A stretch of DNA of 64,000 nt from the NCBI RefSeq assembly GCF_900119915.1, contig NZ_LT635455.1, positions 124,001 through 188,000 on the forward strand, in the 5' to 3' direction. The notes under the pieces are model-generated. The model was not told the origin of the DNA and ran no database searches. It saw nothing but the letters and a program-made list of their open reading frames with translations. The position numbers and the translations under genes are program-made. Of the stretch, positions 1-8,599 are shown in pieces (the stretch's first letter is position 1; every line of letters starts with the position of its first letter). Source of the stretch: Olsenella timonensis (GTDB lineage Bacteria; Actinomycetota; Coriobacteriia; Coriobacteriales; Atopobiaceae).

Positions 1-600
1 AGCGTGCCCGTGACCGAGGCGGAGCTCGGCCTTTCTGGGGAGCGCCTCATGCGCAGCCTCGTGGCGCTCACGCCCGACGACCTCTCCGTCCAGGCGATCC
101 TCCGCGCGCCCGCGGGCTTCTCGGCGCGCTTTGACGCAATCAGCCGCAGCTATCGCTACCGCATCGCCGCCTCGCAGGCGCGACCCGTCCTCGCATGGGA
201 GCACAGCTGGTGGTATCGCGGCGCCCTGGACGTTGACGCCATGGCGGAGGCCGCGCGCCCGCTGCTGGGCGAGCACGACTTCAAGAGCTTCTGCAAGGCG
301 AGTTCTGCCGAGGGGAAGCCAACCAGCCGCTACGTGGCCGCGCTCGACGTGAGTCGCGTGCGCGAGGCGGGGGAGGAGCTCGTTGCGATAGACGTGACGG
401 GCAACGCGTTCCTGCACAACATGGTGCGCACGATAGCGGGGTCGCTGGTCGAGGTGGGGCGCGGTCACCGCGCGCCAGGCTGGATCGAGGGCGTCCTCGC
501 CGCGCGCGACCGCGCCGCGGCGGGCCCCTGCGCCCCGGCGAAGGGGCTCACCTTCGTTGGCGTGGCGTATCCCGAGGGCGTCCTCGAGCCCTGGGCGTGA
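1..600 (+). CDS. truA: tRNA pseudouridine synthase A, 3' part
   Basis: The reading frame is open from base 1, so the true start lies upstream. The visible 199 residues match the C-terminal three quarters of TruA, which isomerises uridine to pseudouridine at positions 38-40 of the tRNA anticodon arm. Recognisable segments are SRSYRYRI, the HDFKSFCKA loop and the GNAFLHNMVRTIAGSLVEVG segment, which is the strongest family signature. The catalytic Asp motif of TruA is N-terminal and would lie before the window, so it cannot be checked. No terminator is evident before the next gene. Confidence 0.95.
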   Translation, partial: SVPVTEAELGLSGERLMRSLVALTPDDLSVQAILRAPAGFSARFDAISRSYRYRIAASQARPVLAWEHSWWYRGALDVDAMAEAARPLLGEHDFKSFCKASSAEGKPTSRYVAALDVSRVREAGEELVAIDVTGNAFLHNMVRTIAGSLVEVGRGHRAPGWIEGVLAARDRAAAGPCAPAKGLTFVGVAYPEGVLEPWA

Positions 601-667
601 CCGTCTGACAGCTGCCGGGCGAGTTGGGTAGAATACCCTGAGCTAACTTTTGTCTGGAGGCCCTGAC

Positions 668-1570
668 GTGGACTTTCTTCTGCATACCCTGGAGCACAGC
701 GTCCTCGACACGATCGAGCTCGTGCCGCTGCTCTTCGTGACCTACCTCGCCATGGAGGCGATCGAGCACTCCGCGAGCGCCCACGTGCGCGCGGCCGTGG
801 AGCGCTCGGGCAAGGCTGGGCCGGTCGTGGGCGCGCTGCTGGGAGCGCTCCCCCAGTGCGGCTTCTCGGCCATGGCCGCGACGCTCTACGCCGGGCGCGT
901 GGTCACCGTTGGCACGCTCGTCGCGGTGGTGCTCTCCACGTCCGACGAGATGGTGCCCGTCTTCCTCGCGCACCAGGAGCCGCTGGATCGCCTCGTGGCG
1001 ATCATGGGGGCCAAGGTCGTCGTCGGCGTCGCGGTGGGGCTGGTCGTGGACGCGGTGCTGCGCGCGCGGCACCGGGACGGCGACGGGCACGTCCACATCC
1101 ACGAGCTCTGCGAGCGCGAGCACTGCCACTGCGACGACGGCGACGGCCACGACCACGGCCACGGGGGCGGTCGCTGGGCCATCGTGCGATCCGCGCTCGT
1201 CCATACGGTGCAGGTGACGCTGTTCATCCTGGCGGTGACGTTCGTTTTTGGCCTGGTGATCGACTATGTCGGACAGGATGCCCTCGGCGAGCTCCTCGCC
1301 GACCATCCCGTGCGGGCCACCTTCGTCGCGGCGCTCGTGGGCCTGATCCCAAACTGCGGGGCAAGCGTCGCCGTCACGGAGCTCTTCCTTGACGGGGTGC
1401 TTGCGACCGGCCCCATGCTCGCGGGCCTGCTTGCCTCCGGGGGCGTGGGCCTGCTCGTGCTGTGGCGCACCAACGCCGATGCTCGTCAGAACGCCCTCAT
1501 CACGGTCTTTGTGTACCTGGTCGCCGTCCTCGCGGGACTTCTCGCGTCTGCGTCGGGTATCCTGTTGTAG
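668..1570 (+). CDS. putative 10-TM heavy-metal (manganese/arsenic-type) exporter
   Basis: This 300-residue membrane protein has two homologous hydrophobic halves. One carries GALPQCGFSA near residues 59-68 and the other GLIPNCGASVAVTE. They flank a cytosolic His/Asp/Cys-rich loop at about residues 135-167, with many HxH and DGH repeats. The repeated P-x-C-G signature and metal-binding loop fit the putative 10-TM heavy-metal exporter family, which includes ArsP-like and manganese-transporter annotations. I chose the GTG at 668 because GGAGG lies 7 bases upstream; a TTG at 650 has no such site. The metal is not determined by sequence. I see no yybP-type leader in the short gap after truA. Confidence 0.75.
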   Translation: MDFLLHTLEHSVLDTIELVPLLFVTYLAMEAIEHSASAHVRAAVERSGKAGPVVGALLGALPQCGFSAMAATLYAGRVVTVGTLVAVVLSTSDEMVPVFLAHQEPLDRLVAIMGAKVVVGVAVGLVVDAVLRARHRDGDGHVHIHELCEREHCHCDDGDGHDHGHGGGRWAIVRSALVHTVQVTLFILAVTFVFGLVIDYVGQDALGELLADHPVRATFVAALVGLIPNCGASVAVTELFLDGVLATGPMLAGLLASGGVGLLVLWRTNADARQNALITVFVYLVAVLAGLLASASGILL

Positions 1571-1602
1571 CGAGCTGCCAGGCGAGAGGGACGGAGGGTC
1601 TT

Positions 1603-2391
1603 ATGGGCCTCATCGTGAGAGATCGGGAGCGGTTCGAGCGGACCGACGTGCCCGAGCCGAGTCCGCGGCGCAACCTCGTCGGCGCGATTGTCGCGGTGGC
1701 CGCCCTCGTGGCGACCGCCGTGGTCGTCATTCTTGCCTGGAACCGCGCGAGCCTGGAGAGCCGCATGGGGGACAGTGCGCTCGGAGATGCCCTCGCCTCG
1801 CAGGCCGGCTCCGTGGGCCCGTCGGAGGGTTACGTGGACACGGGCAACGAGGTCCACAGCACCCTCCTGCTCACCTCTGACAGCCTCGACGACGGCGGCT
1901 CGCTCTCGGAGGCGCGCATCCTCTCGGTCAACTCCACGGCGGGCACCGCGACGCTCGTCAGCGTGCCGACGGACCTGGCGCTCACGGTAGACGACCAGCC
2001 CACGACCCTCGCCGAGCTCTTCTCGTCTCAGGGGTACGCCGCCTGCGTCGCCCCGCTCGCCGGTGCGGCGGGCATCGGCTTTGACAACGTCATCCTCGCG
2101 ACGGGCGACGTGCTGGAAGAGGCCGCCCAGCTGGCCGGCTCCGGAGCGGACAACCTCGTGCGCTCGGCGTCGGGCCTCCTCTCCAAGATCAGGACGAACA
2201 TGGACGCGACGGGGCTTCTCTCCTTCGCGGAGACGCTCTCGTCCATCGGGGTGGCCAACCTCGCCGTCTCCGATGCCCCGCTCGTTGCCGAGACCTCGAC
2301 CGACGAGGCGGGCAACGTCACCGAGACGGGCCGTCAGGTCCTCGACAGGACGCAGCTGGGCGTTACCATCGGCCGCTTTGCCGCGGCATAG
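1603..2391 (+). CDS. degenerate LCP-like single-pass membrane protein
   Basis: This 262-residue protein has a short cytoplasmic tail, one membrane segment at about residues 25-46 and an extracytoplasmic domain. The pattern ILSVNSTAGTATLVSVPTDL parallels the LytR-CpsA-Psr core strand, which in the canonical paralogue at 21857-23362 reads KVTLVSIPRD. The conserved Arg-Asp of that motif is replaced by Thr-Asp here, and the other Arg residues that bind lipid pyrophosphate are not apparent. It is therefore probably not an active glycopolymer ligase, though a binding or accessory role in envelope assembly is possible. The ATG at 1603 follows GGAGGG. Three glycosyltransferases lie downstream. Confidence 0.5.
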   Translation: MGLIVRDRERFERTDVPEPSPRRNLVGAIVAVAALVATAVVVILAWNRASLESRMGDSALGDALASQAGSVGPSEGYVDTGNEVHSTLLLTSDSLDDGGSLSEARILSVNSTAGTATLVSVPTDLALTVDDQPTTLAELFSSQGYAACVAPLAGAAGIGFDNVILATGDVLEEAAQLAGSGADNLVRSASGLLSKIRTNMDATGLLSFAETLSSIGVANLAVSDAPLVAETSTDEAGNVTETGRQVLDRTQLGVTIGRFAAA

Positions 2392-2537
2392 CGACAGCTC
2401 CTTGCCTGCCCCCGGTCCCACGGGCTCCACCCCTGCAACTCTGTCGTTTTTCTGCGTCGACGTCACCGTCATGGTGCGCTGATACCCTAGAGAGAGTGCC
2501 CCCGGGGAGGTCCCGTGCGGGGCGGGAGGATGCGGAG

Positions 2538-3605
2538 ATGGCGCACGGCACAAGCAGAGGACCCGTCGTCTCGGTGCTCATGGCTGTTCATGACGCCGAG
2601 AGCTCCGTCCGCCGCGCCGTCGAGAGCTTCCAGAACCAGACCCTGCGCGACCTCGAGCTCGTCGTGGTCGACGCCGGCTCGCGGGACGCCACCGCCCGCA
2701 CCGTGGAGGCGCTGGCCGAGCGGGACCTACGCATCGAGCTCGTCCGTGCCGACGCCTGCTCGCGGCAGGAGGCCCTCGACGTCGCCCTCGAGCGGGCGGG
2801 CGGCCGCTACGTCGTGGTCGCTGACGCCGACGGGTGCGCGCGCCCCGACATGCTCTCCGACCTCGTCGGCCTTGCCGAGGAGCGCTCGCTCGAGCTCGTC
2901 GTGGGCGGCGTGGAGCTTGGCCTGGTCGGCGAGGGCGGTCGCGAGACCGAGGTCGAGCTCTCCTCCGAGGAGACCGTCTTTCCCACGCAGCACGACTTCA
3001 GGACCTCCGCCTGGCAGCTCTTCGCCTCGGGCCAGCTGATGCCCGCCGCGGGCAAGCTCCTTCTGCGCGAGCGCGCGCTCAACCTGGGCCTCTCCTTCGC
3101 CGGGGACGGGCCGTCCGACCACCTCTTCGTCCTCGGCTACCTGAGCGACGTCGAGCGCGTGGGGGTGCTGGGCGGCGTCTGCTATCGGCTCGACCGACAG
3201 ACCGCGCCCGTCGAGCGATGCCTGGCGCGCGCGGAGGGCTACCGCCTCCTCGAGCGGGAGCACGCAGCGCTCCTCGTCCTCTATCGGCACTGGGGCCTGG
3301 AGGGAGACGCCGCGAGCATGGCGATGCTGCAGAGCCGCTACATGGAGCGGCTCGTGGCCTGCGTCGAGGGGGTGTGCGGAAGCGGTCTGCCGCCCGCGGA
3401 GCAGAGAAGGGCGGTGGAGGCCATGATCGAGACGGAGCAGGCGCGTCTGGCGGCCTCGGTGGCTCGCCCGTCAAGCAGCGCCGCGCGCTCGATGCTCGCG
3501 CCCGTGCGCGGCCGCAGCGTGCGGCTCGTCTGCGCCCAGGCACGGCTCCTCTCGCTGCTTGGCGGCGGCCGCGCCGCCTGGGCCATGCCCGACGCCTACG
3601 TCTAG
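2538..3605 (+). CDS. family 2 glycosyltransferase
   Basis: The protein has 355 residues with an N-terminal GT-A fold. VVSVLMAVHDAESSVRRAV is followed by VVVDAGSRDATA and the DADGCARPDM segment, which supplies the DxD metal and nucleotide-sugar site. The C-terminal ~130 residues are helical and unassigned. Like other GT2 enzymes it should move a sugar from a nucleotide donor onto an envelope glycan or lipid carrier; donor and acceptor cannot be read from sequence. ATG 2538 is preceded by GGGAGG. It converges with the next glycosyltransferase gene. Confidence 0.8.
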   Translation: MAHGTSRGPVVSVLMAVHDAESSVRRAVESFQNQTLRDLELVVVDAGSRDATARTVEALAERDLRIELVRADACSRQEALDVALERAGGRYVVVADADGCARPDMLSDLVGLAEERSLELVVGGVELGLVGEGGRETEVELSSEETVFPTQHDFRTSAWQLFASGQLMPAAGKLLLRERALNLGLSFAGDGPSDHLFVLGYLSDVERVGVLGGVCYRLDRQTAPVERCLARAEGYRLLEREHAALLVLYRHWGLEGDAASMAMLQSRYMERLVACVEGVCGSGLPPAEQRRAVEAMIETEQARLAASVARPSSSAARSMLAPVRGRSVRLVCAQARLLSLLGGGRAAWAMPDAYV

Positions 3606-3617
3606 GCCCCGCCCGGG

Positions 3618-4733
3618 TCAGACGAGGCGCCCCCCGCGCCGGCTCAGGGCCGTCCTGAGCGAGAAGCCCACGCCGTTGGCTCGCACGCGATAGGCCCCCT
3701 CGCGCACGAGGTATGCCAGATGGGCGACGCGCCCCCCGCGCGGCTTCTCGATGCCACGGGCGCGAGCAAAGAGCGCGCGCCCCGCCGCGGAGATTGCCGG
3801 TTCGTGAAAGACCAGGTCGGGGTCGAGACGTCCCATCGACCGCGCCACGAGCTCGCGCACCCCGGGCGCGTCCTCGCCCGCCCCCGTGATCGTGATGAGG
3901 GCGTAGTTCACGCCGCGCAGCGCCAGGGCGGAGAGGACCCGCCGGTCGGTGACCCCCGCGGACTCGGCGACGTCCATCATCTCGTTCCAGCGCTCGAGCG
4001 GCGTCAGCGGCGAGCGGCGAGCGAGCGACTCCGCCTCGCCGAGGTCCCGCTCCCGATAGACGTAGACGCAGCGGTCAGTGTAGGCGATGCGGTCGGTGCG
4101 ACAGAGCGTATCCACGAGGAAGGGGTTGTCGGCCCAGCCGGCGCCCGGCACCTCGACGAAGCGGATGCCCCGCTCCACGAGATACGCCCGTCGATAGGCG
4201 CCCGCCCAGATCGCGGGGTGATGGCGCAGCAGCTCCACGCCGTCGCCGATCGCGAAGGGCTGCCGCCGCGGTCGCACTCGCCCGCGGTAGGGGCAGCTCA
4301 CGCGCTTCTCGCCGCCCTCCTCGTCAGCGAACGCGCGCCAGTAGGCGCCGCGCACGACGTCGACCGCGCCGCAGCCGCCCGCGGCGTCGGCGCAGGCGAG
4401 CAGGTCCTCGTAGGCGGTCGGGGGCAGGACGTCGTCCGGCTCCACGATCGCGACCCACGTCCCGCGCGCGACCCCGATGCCACGGTTGCACGAGGCGCCG
4501 TAGCCCTCGTTGGGCTTGTCGACGAGAACGATGCGACCGTCACGGGAGGCGTGGTCGCGCGCGATGGCGACGGAGGCGTCGGTCGAGCCGTCGTTGACGC
4601 AGACGATCTCCAGCTCGGGGTGCGTCTGCGCCTCGATGCTGGCCAGGCACTCGCCGAGCGTCGCCTCGGCGTTGTAGATGGGGATGACCACGGAGACCAG
4701 CTCGTGGTTCTCGGATGGGTTTCTGGCGCTCAT
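3618..4733 (-). CDS. family 2 glycosyltransferase
   Basis: The protein has 371 residues. The N-terminus VSVVIPIYNAEATLGECLAS, then VCVNDGSTDASV, NEGYGASCNRGI and AIVEPDD, is a textbook GT2 domain in which EPDD is the DxD-equivalent metal site. The C-terminal region looks like the helical extension of EpsH/WcaA-type enzymes. It probably acts at the cytoplasmic face in capsule, teichoic acid or glycolipid assembly. It is transcribed divergently from the next glycosyltransferase, with about 90 bases between the starts. Confidence 0.85.
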   Translation of the reverse strand: MSARNPSENHELVSVVIPIYNAEATLGECLASIEAQTHPELEIVCVNDGSTDASVAIARDHASRDGRIVLVDKPNEGYGASCNRGIGVARGTWVAIVEPDDVLPPTAYEDLLACADAAGGCGAVDVVRGAYWRAFADEEGGEKRVSCPYRGRVRPRRQPFAIGDGVELLRHHPAIWAGAYRRAYLVERGIRFVEVPGAGWADNPFLVDTLCRTDRIAYTDRCVYVYRERDLGEAESLARRSPLTPLERWNEMMDVAESAGVTDRRVLSALALRGVNYALITITGAGEDAPGVRELVARSMGRLDPDLVFHEPAISAAGRALFARARGIEKPRGGRVAHLAYLVREGAYRVRANGVGFSLRTALSRRGGRLV

Positions 4734-4770
4734 GACCCTCCCTGGGTCGGGGGCTCGCAGCGGCGTACCC

Positions 4771-4776
4771 TATAAT
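4771..4776 (+). promoter_or_regulatory. candidate -10 box for the glycosyltransferase at 4823
   Basis: A perfect TATAAT hexamer lies 46 bases before the ATG of the downstream glycosyltransferase, in the only A/T-rich patch between two divergent genes. No clear -35 box is seen at 16-18 bases. Confidence 0.45.
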
Positions 4777-4822
4777 ACTAGGGCACACATGGTGGCCGAG
4801 GCCGCGAGGGGGAGGGGAAAGC

Positions 4823-5815
4823 ATGAGGCATGCCGCGATCGTCATCGTGACCTTCAAGAGGCAGGCGCTTCTCGGCGAGCTCCTCGAGTCCGTCCTCGCG
4901 CTCACCACGGCGCCGTGGCGCGTGGTGGTCGTCGACAACGAGAACGCTGCCGAGACGGCCCGCATCGTGGACGACTTTGCCCGCCGCGCGGACGGACGGT
5001 GGGGCGTGGCGGCAGACGACCCCGACGCCACGGGCGGCTCCTCGCGCGTGCTCTACGTGGGCATGGAGACCAACACCGGCGGGTCGGGCGGCTTCTCGGA
5101 GGGGGTGCGGCGCGCCTACGAGCTGGGTGCCGAGTGGTTCTGGGTCATGGACGACGACGTCGCGGTGGAGCCGGACGGCCTGGAGACGCTCGCCCGCTGG
5201 AGCGAGGAGACCGAGGCCGTCATGGGCCAGCGCCGCGACTTCGACGGGGGGCACTTCTTCTGGCAGCACCGCTTCTGGCCGCGCCTCGCGATCTACAACC
5301 CGCTCTCCCGCGACGCCTGGCGCCCGGGCGAGCGCTACAAGCTCTGCAACGCCCTGTGCTTCGAGGGCGGATTCTTCTCGCGCGGGGTGGTCGAGAAGAT
5401 CGGCGTGCCCGACGCCCGCTTCTTCATCTACCTCGACGATGCGATCTACGGCTATCTCGCGAGCAAGGTCACGGACGTCTACTACGTGCCGGACTACGTG
5501 CTCTCGCGCCGTCGCGAGGTGGCGAACCAGTCCGTGGGCTCCGTGCGGCAGCTCAACTCCACGTCCGACATGACGCGCTACTACATCACGCGCAACCGCG
5601 GCTACCTGGCGCGCTACTTCAGGCTCTACGGCGAGTACAGCCCGGTCGGCTTTGCACTCGGAACGGCGCTCACCTTTGCCAAGGAGCTGATACGGATCGC
5701 CGTCGTGGATCGCGCGCACCTCGTCTCGGGGATGCGGCGGCTCGTGGACGGCCATCGCGACGCCCGCAGGATTCTGCGCGACCCAGACTGGGAGCCGATG
5801 CCGCCGCTCGCCTAG
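4823..5815 (+). CDS. GlfT/rhamnosyltransferase-like family 2 glycosyltransferase
   Basis: The protein has 330 residues. It starts IVIVTFKRQALLGELLESVL, has VVVVDNENAAE, the ETNTGGSGGFSEGVRRA segment typical of galactofuranosyl/rhamnosyl GT2 enzymes, and WFWVMDDDVAVEPDGL with a triple-Asp metal site. The later FFIYLDDAIYGYLASK is the conserved acceptor-side DD motif of GlfT2-like enzymes. A role in polymerising envelope galactan or rhamnan is an inference from these motifs. ATG 4823 follows GGGGAGGGG. Confidence 0.8.
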   Translation: MRHAAIVIVTFKRQALLGELLESVLALTTAPWRVVVVDNENAAETARIVDDFARRADGRWGVAADDPDATGGSSRVLYVGMETNTGGSGGFSEGVRRAYELGAEWFWVMDDDVAVEPDGLETLARWSEETEAVMGQRRDFDGGHFFWQHRFWPRLAIYNPLSRDAWRPGERYKLCNALCFEGGFFSRGVVEKIGVPDARFFIYLDDAIYGYLASKVTDVYYVPDYVLSRRREVANQSVGSVRQLNSTSDMTRYYITRNRGYLARYFRLYGEYSPVGFALGTALTFAKELIRIAVVDRAHLVSGMRRLVDGHRDARRILRDPDWEPMPPLA

Positions 5816-5875
5816 CGCGGGCGTACAATGGAAGGCCGTGACGCAAGGGCGACGCAAGGGGAGGGAACGACACCC

Positions 5876-7168
5876 GTGGCCGAGAAGAGAGACTTTCTCG
5901 ATGAGCTCATAGACCTCCAGAGCGACTGGCGCTCCCTCAAGGAGATGCCCAACCAGATGGTTGGCTCCCTGATGGACGACGGCGAGCGAAAGGTCTTCAA
6001 CCCTGCCGACTACAAGGAGAAGCCCTTCGCCAACTCCGGACGCTGCCTGCGGGTGGCGAGCCAGCGCACCGACGTGTGCTCCCGCTGCCTGGACGTGTGC
6101 CCCACGCACTCGATCACCATCCACAACAAGACCGTCTCCGTGGCCGACGACTGCCGCAAGTGCGGCCTGTGCGCCTCAGTCTGCCCGACGGAGGCCTTCT
6201 CGACGCGGCGCCACATGCCGCGCCAGGTCTACGACCAGATCGCGCGCGTGGCCTCGTCCTACGAGCAGTGCTACGTGACGTGCACGCGCGCGCTCAAGCG
6301 TCTGCCGCACGGCAACGAGGTCGTGCTCGCGTGCGTGGGCGCGGTGCCGCGCGACCTGTGGTTCTCGCTGCTCGCGGACTACGACAACATCAGCGTCTAC
6401 CTTCCCGTGGGCATCTGCGACCGCTGTCGCACCACCACCGGGGAGCAGACCTACGCCGACGCCATCGCCACCGCCGAGGAGTGGGCCGACGCCGCGCTCG
6501 GGCTCGAGGTCGAGGAGTCGGCGATGAGCCACGAGCTGACGCGCGCCTACAAGCGCAGCCAGTTCGTGAGCGGGGCGGTGACCTCCGTGGAGCGCCTCGT
6601 CACGCGCACCAACCCGGCGCTCGCCGGCGCCAAGGCCGTGGCCAAGAAGATCTCTGACCACTCGCAGCGCCTCAACCGCCTGCAGAAGGAGCTCGAGAAC
6701 GCGGTGGGCTCAAAGACGACGGGCAACCACGTGCGCCTGCTCACCCAAGGGCGCAAGCTCATGATGGGCGCGCTGCAGCACGACGAGTCGCTCGCCGAGC
6801 TGGTGAGGCTCGAGGTCCCGGTGTGCGACCACTCCCTGTGCACCATGTGCGGCGACTGCGCCAAGGCGTGCACCACGCACGCCCTCGACCTCGATCGCAG
6901 CGGCCAGGTGACGGTCCAGAGCGCCTATTGCGTGAGCTGCGGCGCCTGCGTCACCGTCTGCGAGGAGGGCGCGCTCGCCATGGAGCCCATGGACGTGAGC
7001 GAGCTCGTGATTCCCGACAAGGTCGCCGAGGAGGTCGCCCGCAAGAAGGCGGAGGCAAAGGCCAAGGCGTCCGAGTACGTCGAGAAGGGCAAGAAGCAGC
7101 TGAACCGCGTCGCCGACGCGCTGGAGAAGCTGGACGACGACGGCGCCGCCCCCGCCCAGGGGCGCTAG
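5876..7168 (+). CDS. 4Fe-4S dicluster-type ferredoxin-like protein
   Basis: The protein has about 430 residues and four cysteine clusters in two pairs. The N-terminal pair is CSRCLDVCPTHS and CRKCGLCASVCPTEA; the C-terminal pair is CTMCGDCAKACTTHA and CVSCGACVTVCEEGA. Between them lie further Cys residues (QCYVTC, CDRC) and a helical linker. The C-terminus is Lys/Glu-rich and probably coiled. It probably carries electrons in the cytoplasm as part of a larger redox module; no partner dehydrogenase is adjacent. I prefer GTG 5876, with GGGGAGGG ten bases upstream, over ATG 5828, which lacks a ribosome site. Confidence 0.7.
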   Translation: MAEKRDFLDELIDLQSDWRSLKEMPNQMVGSLMDDGERKVFNPADYKEKPFANSGRCLRVASQRTDVCSRCLDVCPTHSITIHNKTVSVADDCRKCGLCASVCPTEAFSTRRHMPRQVYDQIARVASSYEQCYVTCTRALKRLPHGNEVVLACVGAVPRDLWFSLLADYDNISVYLPVGICDRCRTTTGEQTYADAIATAEEWADAALGLEVEESAMSHELTRAYKRSQFVSGAVTSVERLVTRTNPALAGAKAVAKKISDHSQRLNRLQKELENAVGSKTTGNHVRLLTQGRKLMMGALQHDESLAELVRLEVPVCDHSLCTMCGDCAKACTTHALDLDRSGQVTVQSAYCVSCGACVTVCEEGALAMEPMDVSELVIPDKVAEEVARKKAEAKAKASEYVEKGKKQLNRVADALEKLDDDGAAPAQGR

Positions 7169-7216
7169 GCCGACGAGAACGCCGTTCTTGTCGGCACCCG
7201 AGATAAGGAGAAGGAC

Positions 7217-8293
7217 GTGTCGCTTTCCATTGGCATCGTGGGCCTGCCCAACGTGGGCAAGTCGACGCTTTTCACCGCGCTCACCAAGAAGGGCGGCCTC
7301 GCGGCCAACTACCCCTTCGCCACGATCGACCCCAACGTGGGCATCGTGGACGTTCCCGACGAGCGGCTGGGAAGGCTCGCGGAGATCGTGCACCCCGGGC
7401 GCATCGTGCCGGCGACGGTCGAGTTCGTGGACATCGCCGGTCTGGTCAAGGGCGCGAACGAGGGAGAGGGCCTGGGCAACCAGTTCCTGGCGAACATCCG
7501 CGAGACCGACGCCATCTGCGAGGTCGTGCGCTACTTCTCCGACCCCAACGTCATGCGCGAGGTCGGGCGCGTGGGGGAGTTCGTGGACCCGGCGGGAGAC
7601 GCCGACACGATCATGACCGAGCTGATCCTCGCGGACATCCAGAGCCTGGAGAAGCAGCTGCCGCGCCTCGAGAAGGACGCGAAGCGCGACAAGGAGCTCA
7701 TGCCGAGGTTTGAGGTGGCGCGCCGTCTGCTCGCGTGGCTGAACGACGGCAACCGCGCCGCCACGATGGAGATGACCGACGAGGAGCGTGCCGAGACCAA
7801 GGGACTCTTCCTCCTCACGATGAAGCCGATCCTCTACGTGGCAAACGTCGACGAGGACCAGCTGGGAGAGGAGCTCGCTCCCATCGACGGCGTGACGCCG
7901 ATTCCCATCTGTGCCAAGGTGGAGGCGGAGCTCTCCGAGCTCGAGCCCGAGGAGGCCGCCGAGTACCTGGCGGACCTGGGCCTCGAGAAGAGCGGCCTGG
8001 AGACGCTCGCGCAGGCGGCGTACCGGCTGCTCGGCCTCCAGAGCTACTTCACCGCCGGCGAGATGGAGGTCAAGGCCTGGACCGTGCGCGTGGGCGCCAA
8101 GGCCCCCGAGGCGGCGGGCGTGATCCACTCCGACTTCGAGCGCGGCTTCATCAAGGCCGAGGTCGCGAGCTACGAGGACTACGTGGGGCTCGGCGGCGAG
8201 GCGGGCTGCAGGGCGGCGGGCAAGCTGCGCATCGAGGGCAAGGACTACGTCGTCCAGGACGGCGACGTCATGCACTTCCGCTTCAACGTGTAG
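7217..8293 (+). CDS. ychF: redox-regulated ATPase/GTPase YchF (OLA1 family)
   Basis: The protein is full length at 358 residues. [15 protein letters not shown] gives the P-loop, [20 protein letters not shown] is the G3 switch region characteristic of the Obg/YchF family, and the C-terminal TGS-like domain ends VMHFRFNV. YchF/OLA1 proteins bind and hydrolyse ATP and associate with ribosomes during stress. The GTG start follows AAGGAGAAGG, and the gene lies 48 bases after the Fe-S gene. Confidence 0.97.
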   Translation: MSLSIGIVGLPNVGKSTLFTALTKKGGLAANYPFATIDPNVGIVDVPDERLGRLAEIVHPGRIVPATVEFVDIAGLVKGANEGEGLGNQFLANIRETDAICEVVRYFSDPNVMREVGRVGEFVDPAGDADTIMTELILADIQSLEKQLPRLEKDAKRDKELMPRFEVARRLLAWLNDGNRAATMEMTDEERAETKGLFLLTMKPILYVANVDEDQLGEELAPIDGVTPIPICAKVEAELSELEPEEAAEYLADLGLEKSGLETLAQAAYRLLGLQSYFTAGEMEVKAWTVRVGAKAPEAAGVIHSDFERGFIKAEVASYEDYVGLGGEAGCRAAGKLRIEGKDYVVQDGDVMHFRFNV

Positions 8294-8337
8294 AGCTGGG
8301 AGCGCGGCCTCGGCTGCTCCCGCCAACCCCACCCTTC

Positions 8338-8471
8338 GGGAAAACTGACTTACGCACAGGCGCCGCAGGCCTAGAACTGGCTGATAATTACATATGTGCT
8401 GGTAGACAAGTCACCCCGTTCTTCTCGCTTGGCGATAAGAGCGGGGCGCTCGTACATAAGTCGGTTTTCCC
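8338..8471. repeat. MITE-like element with 20-bp terminal inverted repeats
   Basis: The left arm 8338-8357 (GGGAAAACTGACTTACGCAC) and the right arm 8452-8471 match in 17 of 20 positions as inverted repeats. An inner hairpin pairs CCCCGTTCTT (8414-8423) with AAGAGCGGGG. No coding potential is seen inside. No second copy was noticed in this window, so mobility is inference only. Confidence 0.4.
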
Positions 8472-8524
8472 GCAGGGGGCACGGGAGCCAAGTGCGGGGC
8501 TGCCGCCTGACCACTCGGCACTCC

Positions 8525-8559
8525 GTTGGGAAACGGCTCAGGAAACCGTCCTACATAAT
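8525..8559 (+). promoter_or_regulatory. shared-type promoter, copy 1
   Basis: GTTGGGAAA (8525-8533), then 20 bases, then CATAAT (8554-8559), placed about 40 bases before ATG 8600. The architecture matches four promoters at 12.2, 13.6, 15.4 and 18.6 kb. Confidence 0.6.
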
Positions 8560-8599
8560 GGTGCCAATCCAGGGCGGAGTTGGCCAAAGGAGGAGCGTC

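Larger units (their letters stand above)
8294..8599. other. 306-base gene-free stretch: palindromic element plus promoter
   Basis: No convincing open frame lies here. The left part holds a 134-base element with terminal inverted repeats (8338-8471). The right part carries the shared-type promoter (8525-8559) of the next gene. Confidence 0.6.

Noticed and set aside
650-667. Upstream TTG start for the metal exporter
   Set aside because: GTG 668 has GGAGG at the right distance; the TTG overlaps that site.
6710-8332. 540-codon minus-strand frame over ychF
   Set aside because: Antisense shadow of a highly conserved GTPase.
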